A stretch of 64,000 nt of DNA, taken from assembly GCA_002633025.1 (NCBI GenBank), contig NMRB01000794.1:146731-210730 (forward strand). The letters run 5' to 3'. The stretch is from Notospermus geniculatus. Lineage: Eukaryota > Nemertea > Pilidiophora > Heteronemertea > Lineidae. The translations under genes were made by a program, and so were the position numbers. Below, in pieces: positions 43,331-54,658 of this stretch. A model generated the notes under the pieces. That model did no database searches and was not told the origin of the DNA. It saw only the letters and a program-made list of their open reading frames with translations. Within the stretch, counting starts at the first letter, position 1; each line of letters opens with the position of its first letter.

Positions 43331-44125
43331 TATTGAATCCCTGGGATTGAACCACATCACTTGACATGCGCTACTATTACTATATGTTTAACTTCCTGAC
43401 TATTTACTGCTAATTAACAGGGTGATTAATCAGTCAACTGAAGGGACAAAAAGTTATTTTGACTCAGGCAACTGAATCATCAATCACTTATTTGGGTTAA
43501 GACCAACTCCGTTTCCTATAGATAACTTAGCAGAAGAGCTTTCTTTCTACTGGAAGAAAGATGGATATATTTTCACCCTCATATTTCGCCTGGCGTTTGT
43601 TTGTAATGAGTTTTATTCAAATGAAATAAATACAAAGCAACGAAACACCAGGGCTGAAGAAAGCATTGGCGTGCTTTGTATTGACATCGCAACCTTTGGA
43701 TCGGAATGAAAGACAAACTAAAAAGAGATCTGAGGCAGGTAAATTCATCATCGTCTGGGAGGCTAGCTTTGCTTGTAGAGAAATTCCAGTAACAAAATTT
43801 GTCCAATATTCCATGCACTGCTGAATTGGTAGGGTAGAACTATAATACATGCTGTTGCAGGTAGTTGCGACAGATTTCCTATGCCTAAGTGATGCAATTA
43901 CTTCCTTTGATTCGCCAGGACGGTTGTCCATGTGTTCAATCAGGGTAAGCTTGTCATTGATGGCAGTATTCCGCATTATCGTAGTTTCTGCCAAAACTTA
44001 AAGAAGACTGTTTAAATTATCGCATCTGACATGAAATACTACTAAGATTAAATGGTAGCGCTTAAATTGACCCCATCTTCTCACATATAATGTGAAATAA
44101 GATGAAAGGACATCGCTTGAATTTG
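43331..44125. other. Unassigned, one weak frame
   Basis: A minus-strand frame of 125 codons (43617-43994, beginning MAETTIMRNTAINDK) could be an exon, but I see no motif or splice context that supports it. Confidence 0.3.
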
Positions 44126-44132
44126 ATGTGAT

Positions 44133-44169
44133 CTTGGAGGAATTATACTGTCAGTATAATTCCTCCAAG
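44133..44169. mobile_element. 37-bp perfect palindrome with 7-bp direct flanks
   Basis: CTTGGAGGAATTATACT, GTC, then the exact complement arm. Flanked by ATGTGAT on both sides (44126-44132 and 44170-44176). Copies at 26339, 42239 and 44412. Confidence 0.8.
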
Positions 44170-44411
44170 ATGTGATGGAATAAGATTGTGTAGAGCCCTT
44201 TGTACAATTCCATGTCAGTAACACCTCCAAACTGTTATGATTCGCATCAATTAACCGCATTGTGTTCCTTCATGTGTGATTAAGGTGTTATTGTCAACTG
44301 TTTGTCACCTTCGCTAACTTTAACAACCTCAATTGAATGCCCACAACTGTACACATACGTACAGTACAACTCTGCATTTTACATATTCTTATAAGAAATA
44401 TTGAGTGTAAC

Positions 44412-44493
44412 CCTGGAGGAATTTTACTTATAACCTTACGTACAACCTTTGATGTTCGCTGGCTGTTTCTACTGTCAGTATAATTCCTCCAAG
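44412..44493. mobile_element. 82-bp member of the CTTGGAGGAATT family
   Basis: The ends are CCTGGAGGAATTTTACT and ACTGTCAGTATAATTCCTCC. The flanks GTGTAAC and GTGTAAG suggest a 6- to 7-bp duplication. Confidence 0.6.
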
Positions 44494-44652
44494 GTGTAAG
44501 AGAATGTAAATACTAAAGTGGTTATTATTTTATTGAATAAAAACTGAAAATATGAAATACGTGATCTAAAATCATTTACATCGTTGCAGCATTTTAGATG
44601 TCTGATATAGATCATGATTAAAGTGGAGGGTATAGCGGAGTATCTATACCTA

Positions 44653-45197
44653 CACTGTAAAAACGAATGGGCTCGAGAGACCCATGATTTTGTCCACTAC
44701 CTGGACACATGGGGCCGAATTCACCAAGGGTGATCATCGCGCGATTAAGACTTAGACGCGTGTACCTTCTTCAAAAGCATGGTGGAAATGTGTGCATTTA
44801 GTGAAGTTACACGCGTCTAAGTCTTAATCGCGCGATGATCACCCTTGGTGAATACGGCCCATGGGTTTTTTAAGTTGTTCAATGGAGAATGGGTTCATGG
44901 TGTCCATAATATTTGTTCTTCGAGCCTGAAACGGACAGGTCTATAGGTTCCAGTAACCCATAATGAGAGTTTCATAGGTCACTTTGGCCCATCTACGAAT
45001 GCTACCGTGGGGTGTTGGCACCCATGAGCAGCAATAGTAGATGGGCCAAAGTGACCTGTGAAACTGGTCATTATGGTTTACTGGAACCTAAGGACCTCAT
45101 CGTTTCAGGCTCGAAGAACAAATATTCTGGGTACCATGGACCCATTCTCATCTCAAACCCACGTGTCCAGGTAGTGGACAAAATCGTTTTTACAGTG
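44653..45197. mobile_element. CACTGTAAAAACG-type foldback element, TA duplication
   Basis: The ends are CACTGTAAAAACGAATGGG and CGTTTTTACAGTG, flanked by TA. The arms pair over ~180 bases (words GTCCACTACCTGGACAC, CATCTACGAATGCTACC). A 149-bp MITE interrupts the left arm. A diverged relative is at 54659-54965. Confidence 0.85.
44712..44860. mobile_element. 149-bp GGGCCGAATTC MITE, ATG duplication
   Basis: A palindrome with arms GGGCCGAATTCACCAAGGGT through GACTTAGACGCGTGTA. Flanked by ATG on both sides (44709-44711 and 44861-44863). Nearly identical to 59007-59155. Confidence 0.92.
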
Positions 45198-45199
45198 TA

Positions 45200-46340
45200 C
45201 GAGGCCTTGGAATGTGTGTATGTATGATCTTTGTGTAAAAAGTATGGTTTTTTGTCTCTTTTTCATTTTTTCTTTCTATTTATTTTCGACACAACCACCC
45301 CATAATTTGTATAGCGAAATTGTAGCGGCTTACAGTCCAACTGGGCTACAATAGTCGAAATTGATGATGACGAAAACATGGTCGTCCCAGTTTTCTTTCA
45401 GATTACGGTCACTGGTGGCAGTTGGTATTTGGGATTACCAATTGAGTGGTCCCGGTCCAGATAGCGAGGTGGTCCTGTTGACGAGGTCATGTTAATGGAA
45501 ATTAATGATAAAATATAGGGACTGGACTAAAGTGGTCCACCTAGGTGAGGTGGTCCCCAACTGAGGTTTATGTACCGGTACGTGTAATTCAGTCAAGTGT
45601 ATTCTTGTTTATAAGCCACTTGTGGCAAAGAGCCAATAGGCTCACGATGCCGATGATGATGATGATAATTAGTCTATGACCCCTCCCGCTCACTAATTCA
45701 AAGCAAGAAAAATGCTGTTCCAATCAAATTTTAAACCTGGATCCAAAGATCATCCTGAATATCCCAGGCAATTTACACTCTGCTTGCAGCCTAGGACGTG
45801 CGATGAGGAGCGCATTTTAGAGGACCTATTGCAAGAGAATGAAGAGTGATAGACTGAACTGGATGCAACACACGTTCACTATACTGCGTTTCCAAATATT
45901 ACGTGGGCAAATCAGCGGACCATTGAATGCCAAGGCCTACAATTGACTGACAACATTAAAATCTATTCCAGCGCTAACGCGGCCTAAAATTGGCGAACAG
46001 AGTTGAGGCAATTATTATTCATGATGATTCATTCAGTTTCACTCCAGTGGGTCGCTTGGAATGTGATTGTCTGGGGGAAAACCCAATGACTATAGATCGA
46101 CCTTAACACTACTATACAGTGTTAGATACATATAACACCCAAAATTGGTGTTGGGTGGTAATGGACACTCATAATCGGTGTTACAGTGAACACCCATTTT
46201 CAGTGTTGTCTTAACACTCCTTTTTTAACTGTGCATGTACCATTCAATTGCCATTTTCTCACTTGCCAACTGCCAGAAACTGTTTTTAGCATTATTTGCA
46301 TAAGGGGCACAGTCCGCGTGAGCTACTGCGAAACTAATGT
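45200..46340. other. Unassigned
   Basis: No gene recognised. Short words GGTGTT/AACACC recur at 46100-46230, perhaps a decayed element. Confidence 0.35.
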
Positions 46341-46344
46341 ATTA

Positions 46345-46530
46345 AGGCCTGTCTACACGATCATACATTTGTTCAAAACATCATCATACATTTGTATGAT
46401 GATGTCCAAGCTTGTGTGTCGATTTCTGTCTTGTGACAATGCAGCTAAAATTTTGAACATCATCATACATTGTTCAAAACAGCATCATACACTTGCATGA
46501 TGATGTTCAAGTTTGTTGTGAATTTNGATT
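46345..46530. mobile_element. Fragment of AGGCCYGTYTA foldback family
   Basis: It starts TTA then AGGCCTGTCTACACGATCAT and carries ATTTGTATGATGATGTCCAA and GCAGCTAAAATTTTGAACAT, as in 19779-20953. The right end is lost; an N is at 46526. 46531-47070 has nothing I can name. Confidence 0.7.
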
Positions 46531-47071
46531 TTATTTAAATTTAATTCTCATTTCTTTTTGGGACTCGCTGTGTTTTCCCCATGCGTTGTTTTTTTCTACT
46601 ATAACAGTTCAACCATTTCGTCCAGCTCTTTTTAAAAAACTACCAGGGCCAACCGAGCGAACATAATAATACTGATAGAAAATGTCTGGATTGCTTTGTA
46701 AACAACGGCAGTGAGTTGGGCATTATTAATTAGTCAATTCATAGATATTGAGTAATTTCTAAACAGCATTTCTTCAATGTGAATAACCTTTGTGCACCAA
46801 CCAATACTTATGCCACTTAAAACTCTTAACACCTTCACAATACAATACAACTAGCCTATGTCATGTATACCGGTATGTTGGCGAATTGCATTTATCGGCT
46901 TGTCGGCCTATTTTTGTTAGCTGGGAGTTAGTAACCAGAACGGAGGTTTGCCCAAACCATCTAGTGGCCTACCAAAACTTTGTGGTCAAAATTCCGACAG
47001 TATGCCTATTAATCGTTAAAATGCCAACAGTAAAATTCCTATTGCCCACAGTAAAACCCCACTTTAACATT

Positions 47072-47250
47072 GCTTCCTACCAAATACGAACCCACGGACC
47101 CTCGCATGAAGCATCAATCGCCAGCACTAAGGGGCAACACGCCAAATCCCCATCTTCACTAAAAAGATGGTTCAATGGCCTATGCTTAAACGAGGCGTCC
47201 ATCAGCAGCGCGGGATCACGTATAAGGAGATACAAGTCAATGTTTGGTTA
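47072..47250 (-). mobile_element. tRNA-derived SINE, box A deleted
   Basis: Box B region and hairpin (CCATCTT...AAGATGG) are present on the minus strand, but the bases covering box A are missing (GCAACACGCC joins AAATCCCC). Confidence 0.8.
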
Positions 47251-47607
47251 TACATGATGTACTCTGTTTTTCGGAGTTAATGCCCTTGACACTGCCTGAA
47301 TTGGAGAAGAGTTCAGCCTGTCAGAACCATGCATGCCGTGGTTGGATTTTTAGTATTCCCGAATCAAACAAGTAAATACATGTACCATTCTATACTTTTA
47401 AGCCTGTTTCAATTGCCATTTTCTCACTGGCCAACTGCCAGAAACTGTTTTTAGCATTATTTGTCATTTTTTTCAATGAAGCAATGGAGGTCGTGTTTGA
47501 AAATATGAAATAAAATCGGGTAAAACCCCACTTTTCGAAAGTAGGTAAAAACATCCTCAGTCAATGTTTGATCCAAAGAGAAGGCGAGCACAAAAATCGA
47601 CACACAA

Positions 47608-47784
47608 TATATGATATATAAGAGGTCAATTTCCAGAATGTTTGCGAATTTTGCTATGATGCTGAAGCGAATTTTGCTACGATGCTGAAGCATCATGATG
47701 CTGAAGCATCATGATGCCGAATTTTCCATCCCGGTGGGGGTCGAAAATTCGCAAACATTCTGGAAATTGACTTCTTATATATCA
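47608..47784. repeat. Inverted pair of Penelope-like 3' ends
   Basis: GATATATAAGAGGTCAATTT and its inverted copy near 47765-47784 flank repeated ATGATGCTGAAGC words and CGGTGGGGGTCGAAAATTCG. It resembles the 3' end at 26063-26130 but lacks the ribozyme-like core. Confidence 0.7.
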
Positions 47785-47797
47785 TCAGTCAATGTTT

Positions 47798-47905
47798 GAA
47801 TGTGAAATAGAAATCGGGTTTCTAAGGTGAAAGACATTGCTTCCTACCAGATTCGAACCCACGAACCCTTGCATTAGGCATCGAGTCGCCAGCACTATGG
47901 GGCGG
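47798..47905 (-). mobile_element. SINE fragment
   Basis: Tail and box B (GATTCGAACCC on the plus strand) of the tRNA-like SINE; it breaks at the AAGGCACT tandem repeat. Confidence 0.75.
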
Positions 47906-47912
47906 TATACGG

Positions 47913-48143
47913 TAATAAAGGCACTGGAAAAAAAGGCACTGGAAAAAAAGGCACGGAAAAAAAGGCACTAGGTAAAAAAGGAACTGGTAAAAAAGGCACT
48001 AAGTAAAAAAGGCACTAGGAAATAAAGGCACTAGGAAATAAAGGCACTAGGAAAAAAAGGCACTAGGTAAAAAAGGCACTACGAAATAAAGGCACTAGGA
48101 AAAAAAGGCACTCTGAAAACAGAAACTAGGAAAAAAAGGCACT
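47913..48143 (+). repeat. ~17-bp tandem repeat AAGGCACTAGGAAAAAA
   Basis: About 13 imperfect units of 14-17 bases. The SINE breaks off just before it. Confidence 0.9.
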
Positions 48144-48454
48144 TTTTACAAAATGTGTCTTGGCCTATGCTGGTCAATCTGTACCTTTTTATAACATATT
48201 TGATTTTCTTTTTCACTTTTCAGGCTTATAATTTTGCCTGAGTCCATGTTCGGTGGTCTTCAAAGGCATGCCTGGGTCCATGTTTGGGAGTCTTTGGCTG
48301 GGGTCCCATCTTAAAGATAATGTATCACGGATATTTCATTGTTTATTTACATTTTGTTTGTTTATGTCTCGTCTTTCTTTGTCTTATGAGTAATTTGTTG
48401 AAATTCTTTTGATACTGAAAATATCCAATTTGGTGGGTTGGCATGTCCCACTGG

Positions 48455-48684
48455 GCCAAATCCCCATCTTCAAAAAAGATGGCCTTTGTTATCATGCTAT
48501 TGTGTTTGAGGTGGACATTATAGGAACTGAACATATCAAAAGATGGGTAACCCCAGATCTATTACCCAAGACTTACAATGTAAATTATACCGTAAAACAG
48601 AGTAAAACAGAGTCGCATGAAAATGCTAATACTAAAACACTTCCCATTCAACGCATCAAGTTCAGGCTAAACGTCAGTAAATGA
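48455..48684 (+). CDS. Frame of unknown function, right end of the 7.4-kb element
   Basis: Starting in SINE debris (CCCCATCTTC...AAGATGG at 48462-48482), the frame reads YHAIVFEVDIIGTEHIKRWV and then TPDLLPKTYNVNYTVKQ, ending RIKFRLNVSK at TGA 48682. The true 5' part is missing. No family recognised. It overlaps the next frame by ATGA. Confidence 0.4.
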
Positions 48685-48839
48685 TCAGCCAAAATAAAGA
48701 TAATAATGATGGTGAGACGATGACAGGACCAATAGAGTGTGAAAGTGATGCACTGAGGAGTCTGAAGGAGCTTTTGGACCAGGGTCGGCGAGTTTCTACG
48801 GGGGATGACGGGCGATGGAAGCGGAAGCGAGTGAGATGA
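48681..48839 (+). CDS. Small frame coupled by ATGA to the preceding one
   Basis: 52 codons from ATG 48681, which overlaps the preceding stop as ATGA. It is acidic then basic (LKELLDQGRRVSTGDDGRWK and RKRVR at the end). The ATGA overlap is a known arrangement for coupled translation in some retroelements and viruses, or it may be chance. Confidence 0.35.
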   Translation: MISQNKDNNDGETMTGPIECESDALRSLKELLDQGRRVSTGDDGRWKRKRVR

Positions 48840-49386
48840 AGTGAGAACTTCAGTAAAAGGATGCGGCCATCGATTGTGTTGGATTGGGCACTGGAATAGA
48901 CTGATAGTGACTGTTGTTACCACCAGTGTATTAGGTGTCACCACCAAGGTTGAATTGATGAAATAACTGTTAAATAGTGACTGTTCCTTCGTTATTCTTT
49001 ACAAGCCTTAATATGAGAAATGATTGGCACGTCCAAATCATCAAGTGCTTCAATAAATCAATGTGTTGGACACCATCTTCTTTGCCTTAAAATATCTGTT
49101 AAACATTTACTCCGGATTTTCCTCCATGAAGCTTCAGGTTAGGTGTTGCTGAACTGGCATTGTGATGTTTGGGTAATTAGTATGCCTAATTGGGAATGCA
49201 GCACTGAGACCTCTTGTATGGCTCATTGATTAATTAATCACCTTGTTAGTGCTTAACAGGGACTGTGTTTACTCAGGGATTTAGCCCCTCACAGGTATAT
49301 TAGAATATATTTCAAGTATACTGTAATTCACTTTCAACTATACGAGCATATACTTGCAAGTATTCGCTAGATTTCGTGCAGTGTTG

Positions 49387-50490
49387 GTTATGTTGACGTA
49401 AGACGGCGGTGTTCGAATGTTGCATTATACTAGTACGACGAACTGCCGAACGATCGATCAGGATGTAGGCCTAGACACGCACGACGTCGTGCCATGCATA
49501 GATCTCGTGTACCACGCACGGTTCTATTTATAGACTCCGATTCTATTTATAGACTACGGCGATCCCGATTTATTCAGCTGAAAAAGTTCATTATCCCAGC
49601 CAAAATTGAATGAAAGTGCACAGGAACCTTTTCATCCCGAGAAAACAATTAGATCTTTAGACTGAGCAAGTCAGATTTGACTTGCATGCCCTAGTTTGAC
49701 CGAAAACGTGGAGGAAAGGAAAAGTGGTAGAGAAAAATTTTGCGTCCTGCGAAAACAATACTGACCACACCACTGAGTGGTTGTCCCCTCATCCTGGAAC
49801 AAAGTCAGGTCGACTGCGAATGGATTACGCCGTTGCGGTATTGCAGAGAAGTTGATCGTGTTCAATTCTTGCGATTCTTGATCTCTTTGATCGGTGACTG
49901 ATACCTATCGTCGCAGGTGAGACGCAACTGCAGTCATTAGTGTCACACCATTGCCGACTGATTTGTTCCGCGCGGTCGTGGCCCAGAGGTAAAGTGATCC
50001 GGGAAAGTCACCGCCTTTTCTGTGTCCTCGCAAGGTCGACCTGATATCAGCAAAAGGGAACTTTTCTCGTTAGTAAAACGCGATACCTGGAAGTTTTCGC
50101 GGCCCCCATTCCAAAAATTACAAACTCGTGAAATGAATTCGTAGACAGGCCTGTAAGTCACATTTTTGGAAAAATGAGTTAAGGCCAAATTCGTACTTAC
50201 TAGGTATTGTTTCATCATAATAAACAGTTTTTGTTTGCAAAATGTTCGCCAAATCCTCGGAAAGACAGTGGTGCACTTACTCGGTTTTTACGTCTAAGTT
50301 ATTAGAATTGTGACTTACTACGTTTTTACCTTTGCAAATTGAGCATGAAATTCAGAGGTAAAACATAACAAATTGCATTTAATCCTGTTGTAAGACATAT
50401 TTTTAATTAGGAGTGTTTTCCACAACAAAATTCTTCGAAGTTGTCATTCCACATAAACCCATTTTTCTCGAAAACAACAAAATGTGACAT
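49387..50490. other. Unassigned
   Basis: Just outside the 7.4-kb element. I see no gene or repeat that I can name. Confidence 0.4.
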
Positions 50491-50491
50491 A

Positions 50492-50863
50492 CAGTCGAAC
50501 CTCTCTATTAAGGACACCTTCGGGACTGACAAATGCTGTCCTTAATTGAGAAGTGTCCTGATTACAGAGTTCAAAATGAATAGAAATGACCAGTTTGGGA
50601 CTGAACATCTGTGTCCTGATTAGAAAGGTGTCCTTCTGGCAGAGGTGTCCGATAAGGCTCCAGTTCCATAGAGTTCACGTTTACACTTTTCTCGCATTAC
50701 ACTTCACGTTTTCCTTTCGTTCCTCGGAGAAAGTATGCCACAGGACAGGTAATGTGTGTCTCGTTGTGCGCTGAATCGAGGAATGAAAGGAAAACGTGAA
50801 GCGTGGCGCGTGAAAAGTGTAAACGTGAACTCTATGAAACTGGAGTACGGTGGAGGTTCCACT
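50492..50863. mobile_element. CAGTCGAACCTC-type MITE, TA flanks, with nested palindrome
   Basis: The ends are CAGTCGAACCTCTCTATTAA and GGTGGAGGTTCCACTG, flanked by TA. GTGTCCT words repeat inside. A second palindrome at 50658-50845 (arms CTCCAGTTCCATAGAGTTCA) is nested in it. Confidence 0.75.
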
Positions 50864-51495
50864 GTATTTCCATTGGACGCTAGATTTGTAGTTGACCGCG
50901 TGCTAAATGGGATCCAAAGAGAGTGAAGTCATGGCAGTCATGAAATAATGCATTTCTCACAGATTATTATTCCACCTATACTAATTATAATTGACGTTGG
51001 GGAGGTTAACGTTTGTGCCCTATCTCCTCCTAAGTTTGTCTTTCAAAGGGCCCCTGCACGCAGCCCTGCCGTGTCTAATAATGTGTTGAATGTCGACGTG
51101 GGCTTTCATTTCGACGTTTTTGCCCATTTTGCGAAAAAGTTGCCTTTTTATGCCAAAATTTGAACACAGAAGAGTTCCAGCGCCGCCTGACATACATGTA
51201 CCCAAACATTACATGTGCCGTATTAGCCCACACAGAAGTACAGAATCGCCAAGGCTCGTAGAAGATCGCCGGTTCGATACCCGACGCCTACATGTTTTTT
51301 CCGATTTTTTTATCTTCCTCTTTTTTTCTCCTTTTCTATTAATTTTGTTTTCATTGTGCGTTTAATGCTTTCGTGTTCATTTGGCATGGAAATGCAGGTA
51401 AAAGTACGTCCATCATGGCAACGCACGCGTGTGCGTAGCGCCCTGCGGCAATTAGAGTGGAAATGAGGGTGTTCACATGTTAATGTGCATGCGCA
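50864..51495. other. Unassigned
   Basis: No gene recognised. T- and C-rich run at 51296-51360. Confidence 0.4.
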
Positions 51496-51642
51496 ATGTA
51501 CACCCATAATCATAAGTAAATGCACAGCTAATAAACTGAAATATTTCCCCAAATCTGCAGTGGATCAACCTTTGCTTTTTACTGCAGATATTTAGGGCCT
51601 TAAGATACATTTTCTGATAAAAATTACCTTTAGTTTTGATAA

Positions 51643-53294
51643 TAATAATAAACAAGAAGTCAATCTCCAAAATTCACGAATTTTCGACCCCAACCGGGGT
51701 CTTTTTCAAGTGGAACTTTACAATCTGAAACTCTAGAAAAGACTGAGCTGAAACCCGAATGTAGAACTACATAAATCTGTGTAGACAGGACAAACAAGCA
51801 ATTAAGGAAAGAATAGCGACCAAGCCCCACGTGTGGCCGCTGGACAATTAAGAAGAAGCTATTTTAGCTGAAAGAAAAGGTTGAATAACTGCAGGGTTGC
51901 TCAGCCTGACCAAAAGCAGAGTGCAGGTAACTGGCGCAGAGCTTCATTTGGCTGAAAGAAAGTTTATAAATTAATAAGACATGTGTAATACATAACAAGC
52001 ACAAAGCGAAAAGATGCACAAAGGTCAACACAAAGTAAAGGAATATAAAGGAAGTCAACTTCCAGATTTGTAGGAAAAAAACCCCGAATGGATAATGCAA
52101 ATCACTGAGCAATGAAAAGAACGAGGAGGATTAGAGCAAAAAAAGGGGGGAGGGGAGGGCAAAAACAAGGCCTAGACCAAGAGGGGGAGCCACGTGCCCT
52201 CCGCAACTGGAAAACCAAAACGAAATAGGCCTACCAGGGTGAGAGAAAAGGAAGAACACCAATGCCAAATTGGGGTCTCAGGACCTTGTGTTAAGACCTG
52301 AGGGGGTGATGGTTTTAAGGGTCCACATCCATTTCGACTCTGTCTGAAGGAGAGTCGTCTCATCTGGACATGTCTCGAGGATGGTGAACAACACGTCCGT
52401 GACAGAATGTCCTGGCAACTTAAAGTGGGCATAGAGTATCGAGCAGTCACGATCACGGTCCTCTTTCCCTAATTTGATGTTGGAGTTATGGTTGTTCATC
52501 CTTTTACGGAATAGTAGGCCGGCCAACATCAAATTTTAAACATTTGTCGGCATCGTGTGTTAATGGCTGGCATCTATGCTAGATCATACCCTTATAAGAT
52601 AAGGTGAAATTTAAGGGTGGATGCCACCCTGGATTTGCCGGTTAAAGGTCATTATCAAGGTCATTGTGTTCAAATATACTGAGCTTTGTACAGGAAAATG
52701 GGATCCGATGTACAGCTATCTTTTGAACGGTTGGATTTACACCCCATAAATGTATTACCAACAGATAGAAACATGGTATCTCTTAATCAAATAAGCATGT
52801 CTTTTGTAGTTTTTAACTGGTTACGAAATTGGAAATGGCGTTTTAAGGTATTTTGACCTATTTTACATGAAAAACGTTATTTCTTATTACGAAACTACTG
52901 AAAACAATTAAAAACATGCTTATTTGGTTACAAGGCACCATATTTCTATCTGTTGGTAATACATTTACAGGGTGTAAATCCAATCGTTCAAAAGTTAGCT
53001 GTACATCGGTTCCCATTCTCCTGTACTAAGCTCAGTTCTTGGCCCAATGATAAAGTCAGTACCAAAAATTCAATCGGCCGTAACTTCGTCAAAATCCAAA
53101 TTTAACAGTGGCATCCACCCTAATATTGTTCAGTAGCCTGTATTTTACAGTTCTAGAGGGGATGCCATCCATTAACAGAAAATGCCGACTAATTTTTTTC
53201 TAGAGACTTTTTGGAGATTTGGCCGGCCTACTAGAAACATGTTGTCTGTCCGACGTACTGATTGATGGTGGTGCATCTGGTGCATGTGATGCAG
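51643..53294 (-). pseudogene. 5'-truncated Penelope-like element with 12-bp TSD, itself split
   Basis: TAGTTTTGATAA flanks both ends (51631-51642 and 53295-53306). The minus strand reads YCITCTRCTTINQYVGQTTC at 53290-53237, then after a 722-bp insertion RKRMNNHNSNIK, LYAHFKLPGHSVTDVLFTIL and KWMWTLKTITPSGLNT. This is the GIY-YIG domain and C-terminus of a Penelope-like element. The 3' end has a mutated ribozyme-like core (51681-51709) and a (TTA)n tail. Confidence 0.88.
52512..53233. mobile_element. 722-bp foldback element, TAGTAGGCCGGCCAA ends, GAA duplication
   Basis: Perfect terminal repeat TAGTAGGCCGGCCAA, flanked by GAA (52509-52511 and 53234-53236). Removal rejoins TGTTTC and CGTAAAAGG of the GIY-YIG coding sequence in frame. 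The inner arms of ~200 bases pair (AACAGATAGAAACATGG and its complement). Confidence 0.92.
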
Positions 53295-54090
53295 TAGTTT
53301 TGATAAAATGCATTTCTGGCAAAAGTTTGAAATTTCCGTAAAAAGCGTGATTTTTTATTGGTCATTTCTTCGGAGCGAAACCAACGTCACTTTGAAGCCT
53401 GTATGTTTCCCAGCAAAATGCTTTTTTCAGGTTTAAAAAAAATCGATGGTGAACAGAAGTTACAGAACATTTTCCAAAATGAATTTCGTTCGGTTTTAAC
53501 GCCTCAGAGTATTGAATATTACGGTATTTTCAAAGTGTAAGGAGACTGCACGTAGAGGTCTCATAGCCTCGTGAAGATTCCCAAATGCTTGCATGATACG
53601 TACTTCAAAAAATCAATGCTTAGTTTTCACCACGGCATCGAAAAACCGCAGGCAGAGCTCTAATGTATCCACATAGAGCACAGTACATTTTACACCTCAC
53701 TAACGTCGGAGGACGTATGCACTTTCTGAATTCAATACAATGCGGCTTTAAACCGAACGAAATTCATTTTGGAAAACCGTTTTCCAATCAAGTCGGGACT
53801 ATTCCTTCCGTCTCATTTAGATCTACCCAGCCTGCTGAATATTGTGAATAGACCTATTCATGGCCTAGTCAACAATAGTTACTCCTGATGACACTCCATC
53901 GAGTAATCCAAGGCCAGGCGATCTTTTGTGTGGGATGAGTAGCGGTATCACCTTTCTTAATTCCTCCTTACAATTCCTTATCAATGAAGGCAGGAGAGCT
54001 TACGTAACCTCTTATGGAATTGACGCCATTTGCTAACTTGACCTAAGATGAATGGGACTTACTATTCCGTGAGGTTGGTCTTGGGACAAT

Positions 54091-54244
54091 AGTGAGTTTA
54101 AGAAACCAAACGTTAACGCTAACGCTAATTACGTCAAAATAACGTCACCCCTAGAAGAAATGCAACATATTCATTCGATGTGACGTCAAAATGATGTCAT
54201 TAACGTTAGCGTTAGCGTTAACGTATGGTTTCTTAAACTCACTA
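54091..54244. mobile_element. GTGAGTTTAAG-type palindromic MITE, TA duplication
   Basis: Arms TAGTGAGTTTAAGAAACCA and complement, then GTTAACGCTAACGCTAA and complement. Confidence 0.85.
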
Positions 54245-54658
54245 TTAAGGAATGGTCGACTATAAAATGAGACTTGGACTGTTGACTGGAGTTTCGACTG
54301 TAACTTTTGGATAAATTCTTCATAATTACGATATGGAAGCTCCGTTTGAAAATTTGAAAATTTCTTTGTGTACAGAAACAGGAAAGCTTTAAAATGACGT
54401 TGGTTTCAGTTTAAAAAAAATGTGCGATTGAAAATCACGCTTTTTAATAGAAATTTTAAACTTTTGTCAAAAATACAACTCATGCAAGTTCATGATCTTT
54501 TTGGTCTCAAAATGTGTCTTGAGGCCCTAAATAACTGCCGTAAAAAGCAAAGGGTGATCCACTGAAGATGTTTGGAAATATTTAAGTTTATTAGCTGTGC
54601 ATTTACTTATGATTAAGGGTGTACATGTAGTTCTATCGTAACGTTCTCAACTTGCACA

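Larger units (their letters stand above)
41975..49383. mobile_element. 7.4-kb element with ~260-bp TIRs, CACTG ends, TTG duplication
   Basis: The left arm (41975-42236) and right arm (49123-49383) are inverted copies with few differences, beginning CACTGCACGAAATCTAGCGA. They are flanked by TTG (41972-41974 and 49384-49386). CACTG ends and a 3-bp duplication recall CACTA/EnSpm elements, but no transposase is recognised. Contents include a tandem-repeat element, MITEs, SINE pieces and two coupled frames near the right end (48455-48839). Confidence 0.75.
51496..54628. mobile_element. Foldback element interrupted by a Penelope-like insertion
   Basis: The left arm (51496-51642 continued at 53307-53410) and right arm (54378-54628) are inverted copies (TAAATGCACAGCTAATAAAC; AAAAAGCGTGATTTT; GAAACCAACGTCA). 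The Penelope-like copy at 51643-53294 splits the left arm. A small MITE lies at 54091-54244. Confidence 0.75.

Noticed and set aside
43617-43994. 125-codon minus-strand frame
   Set aside because: No motif, homologue or splice context that I can recognise; kept only as a weak note.
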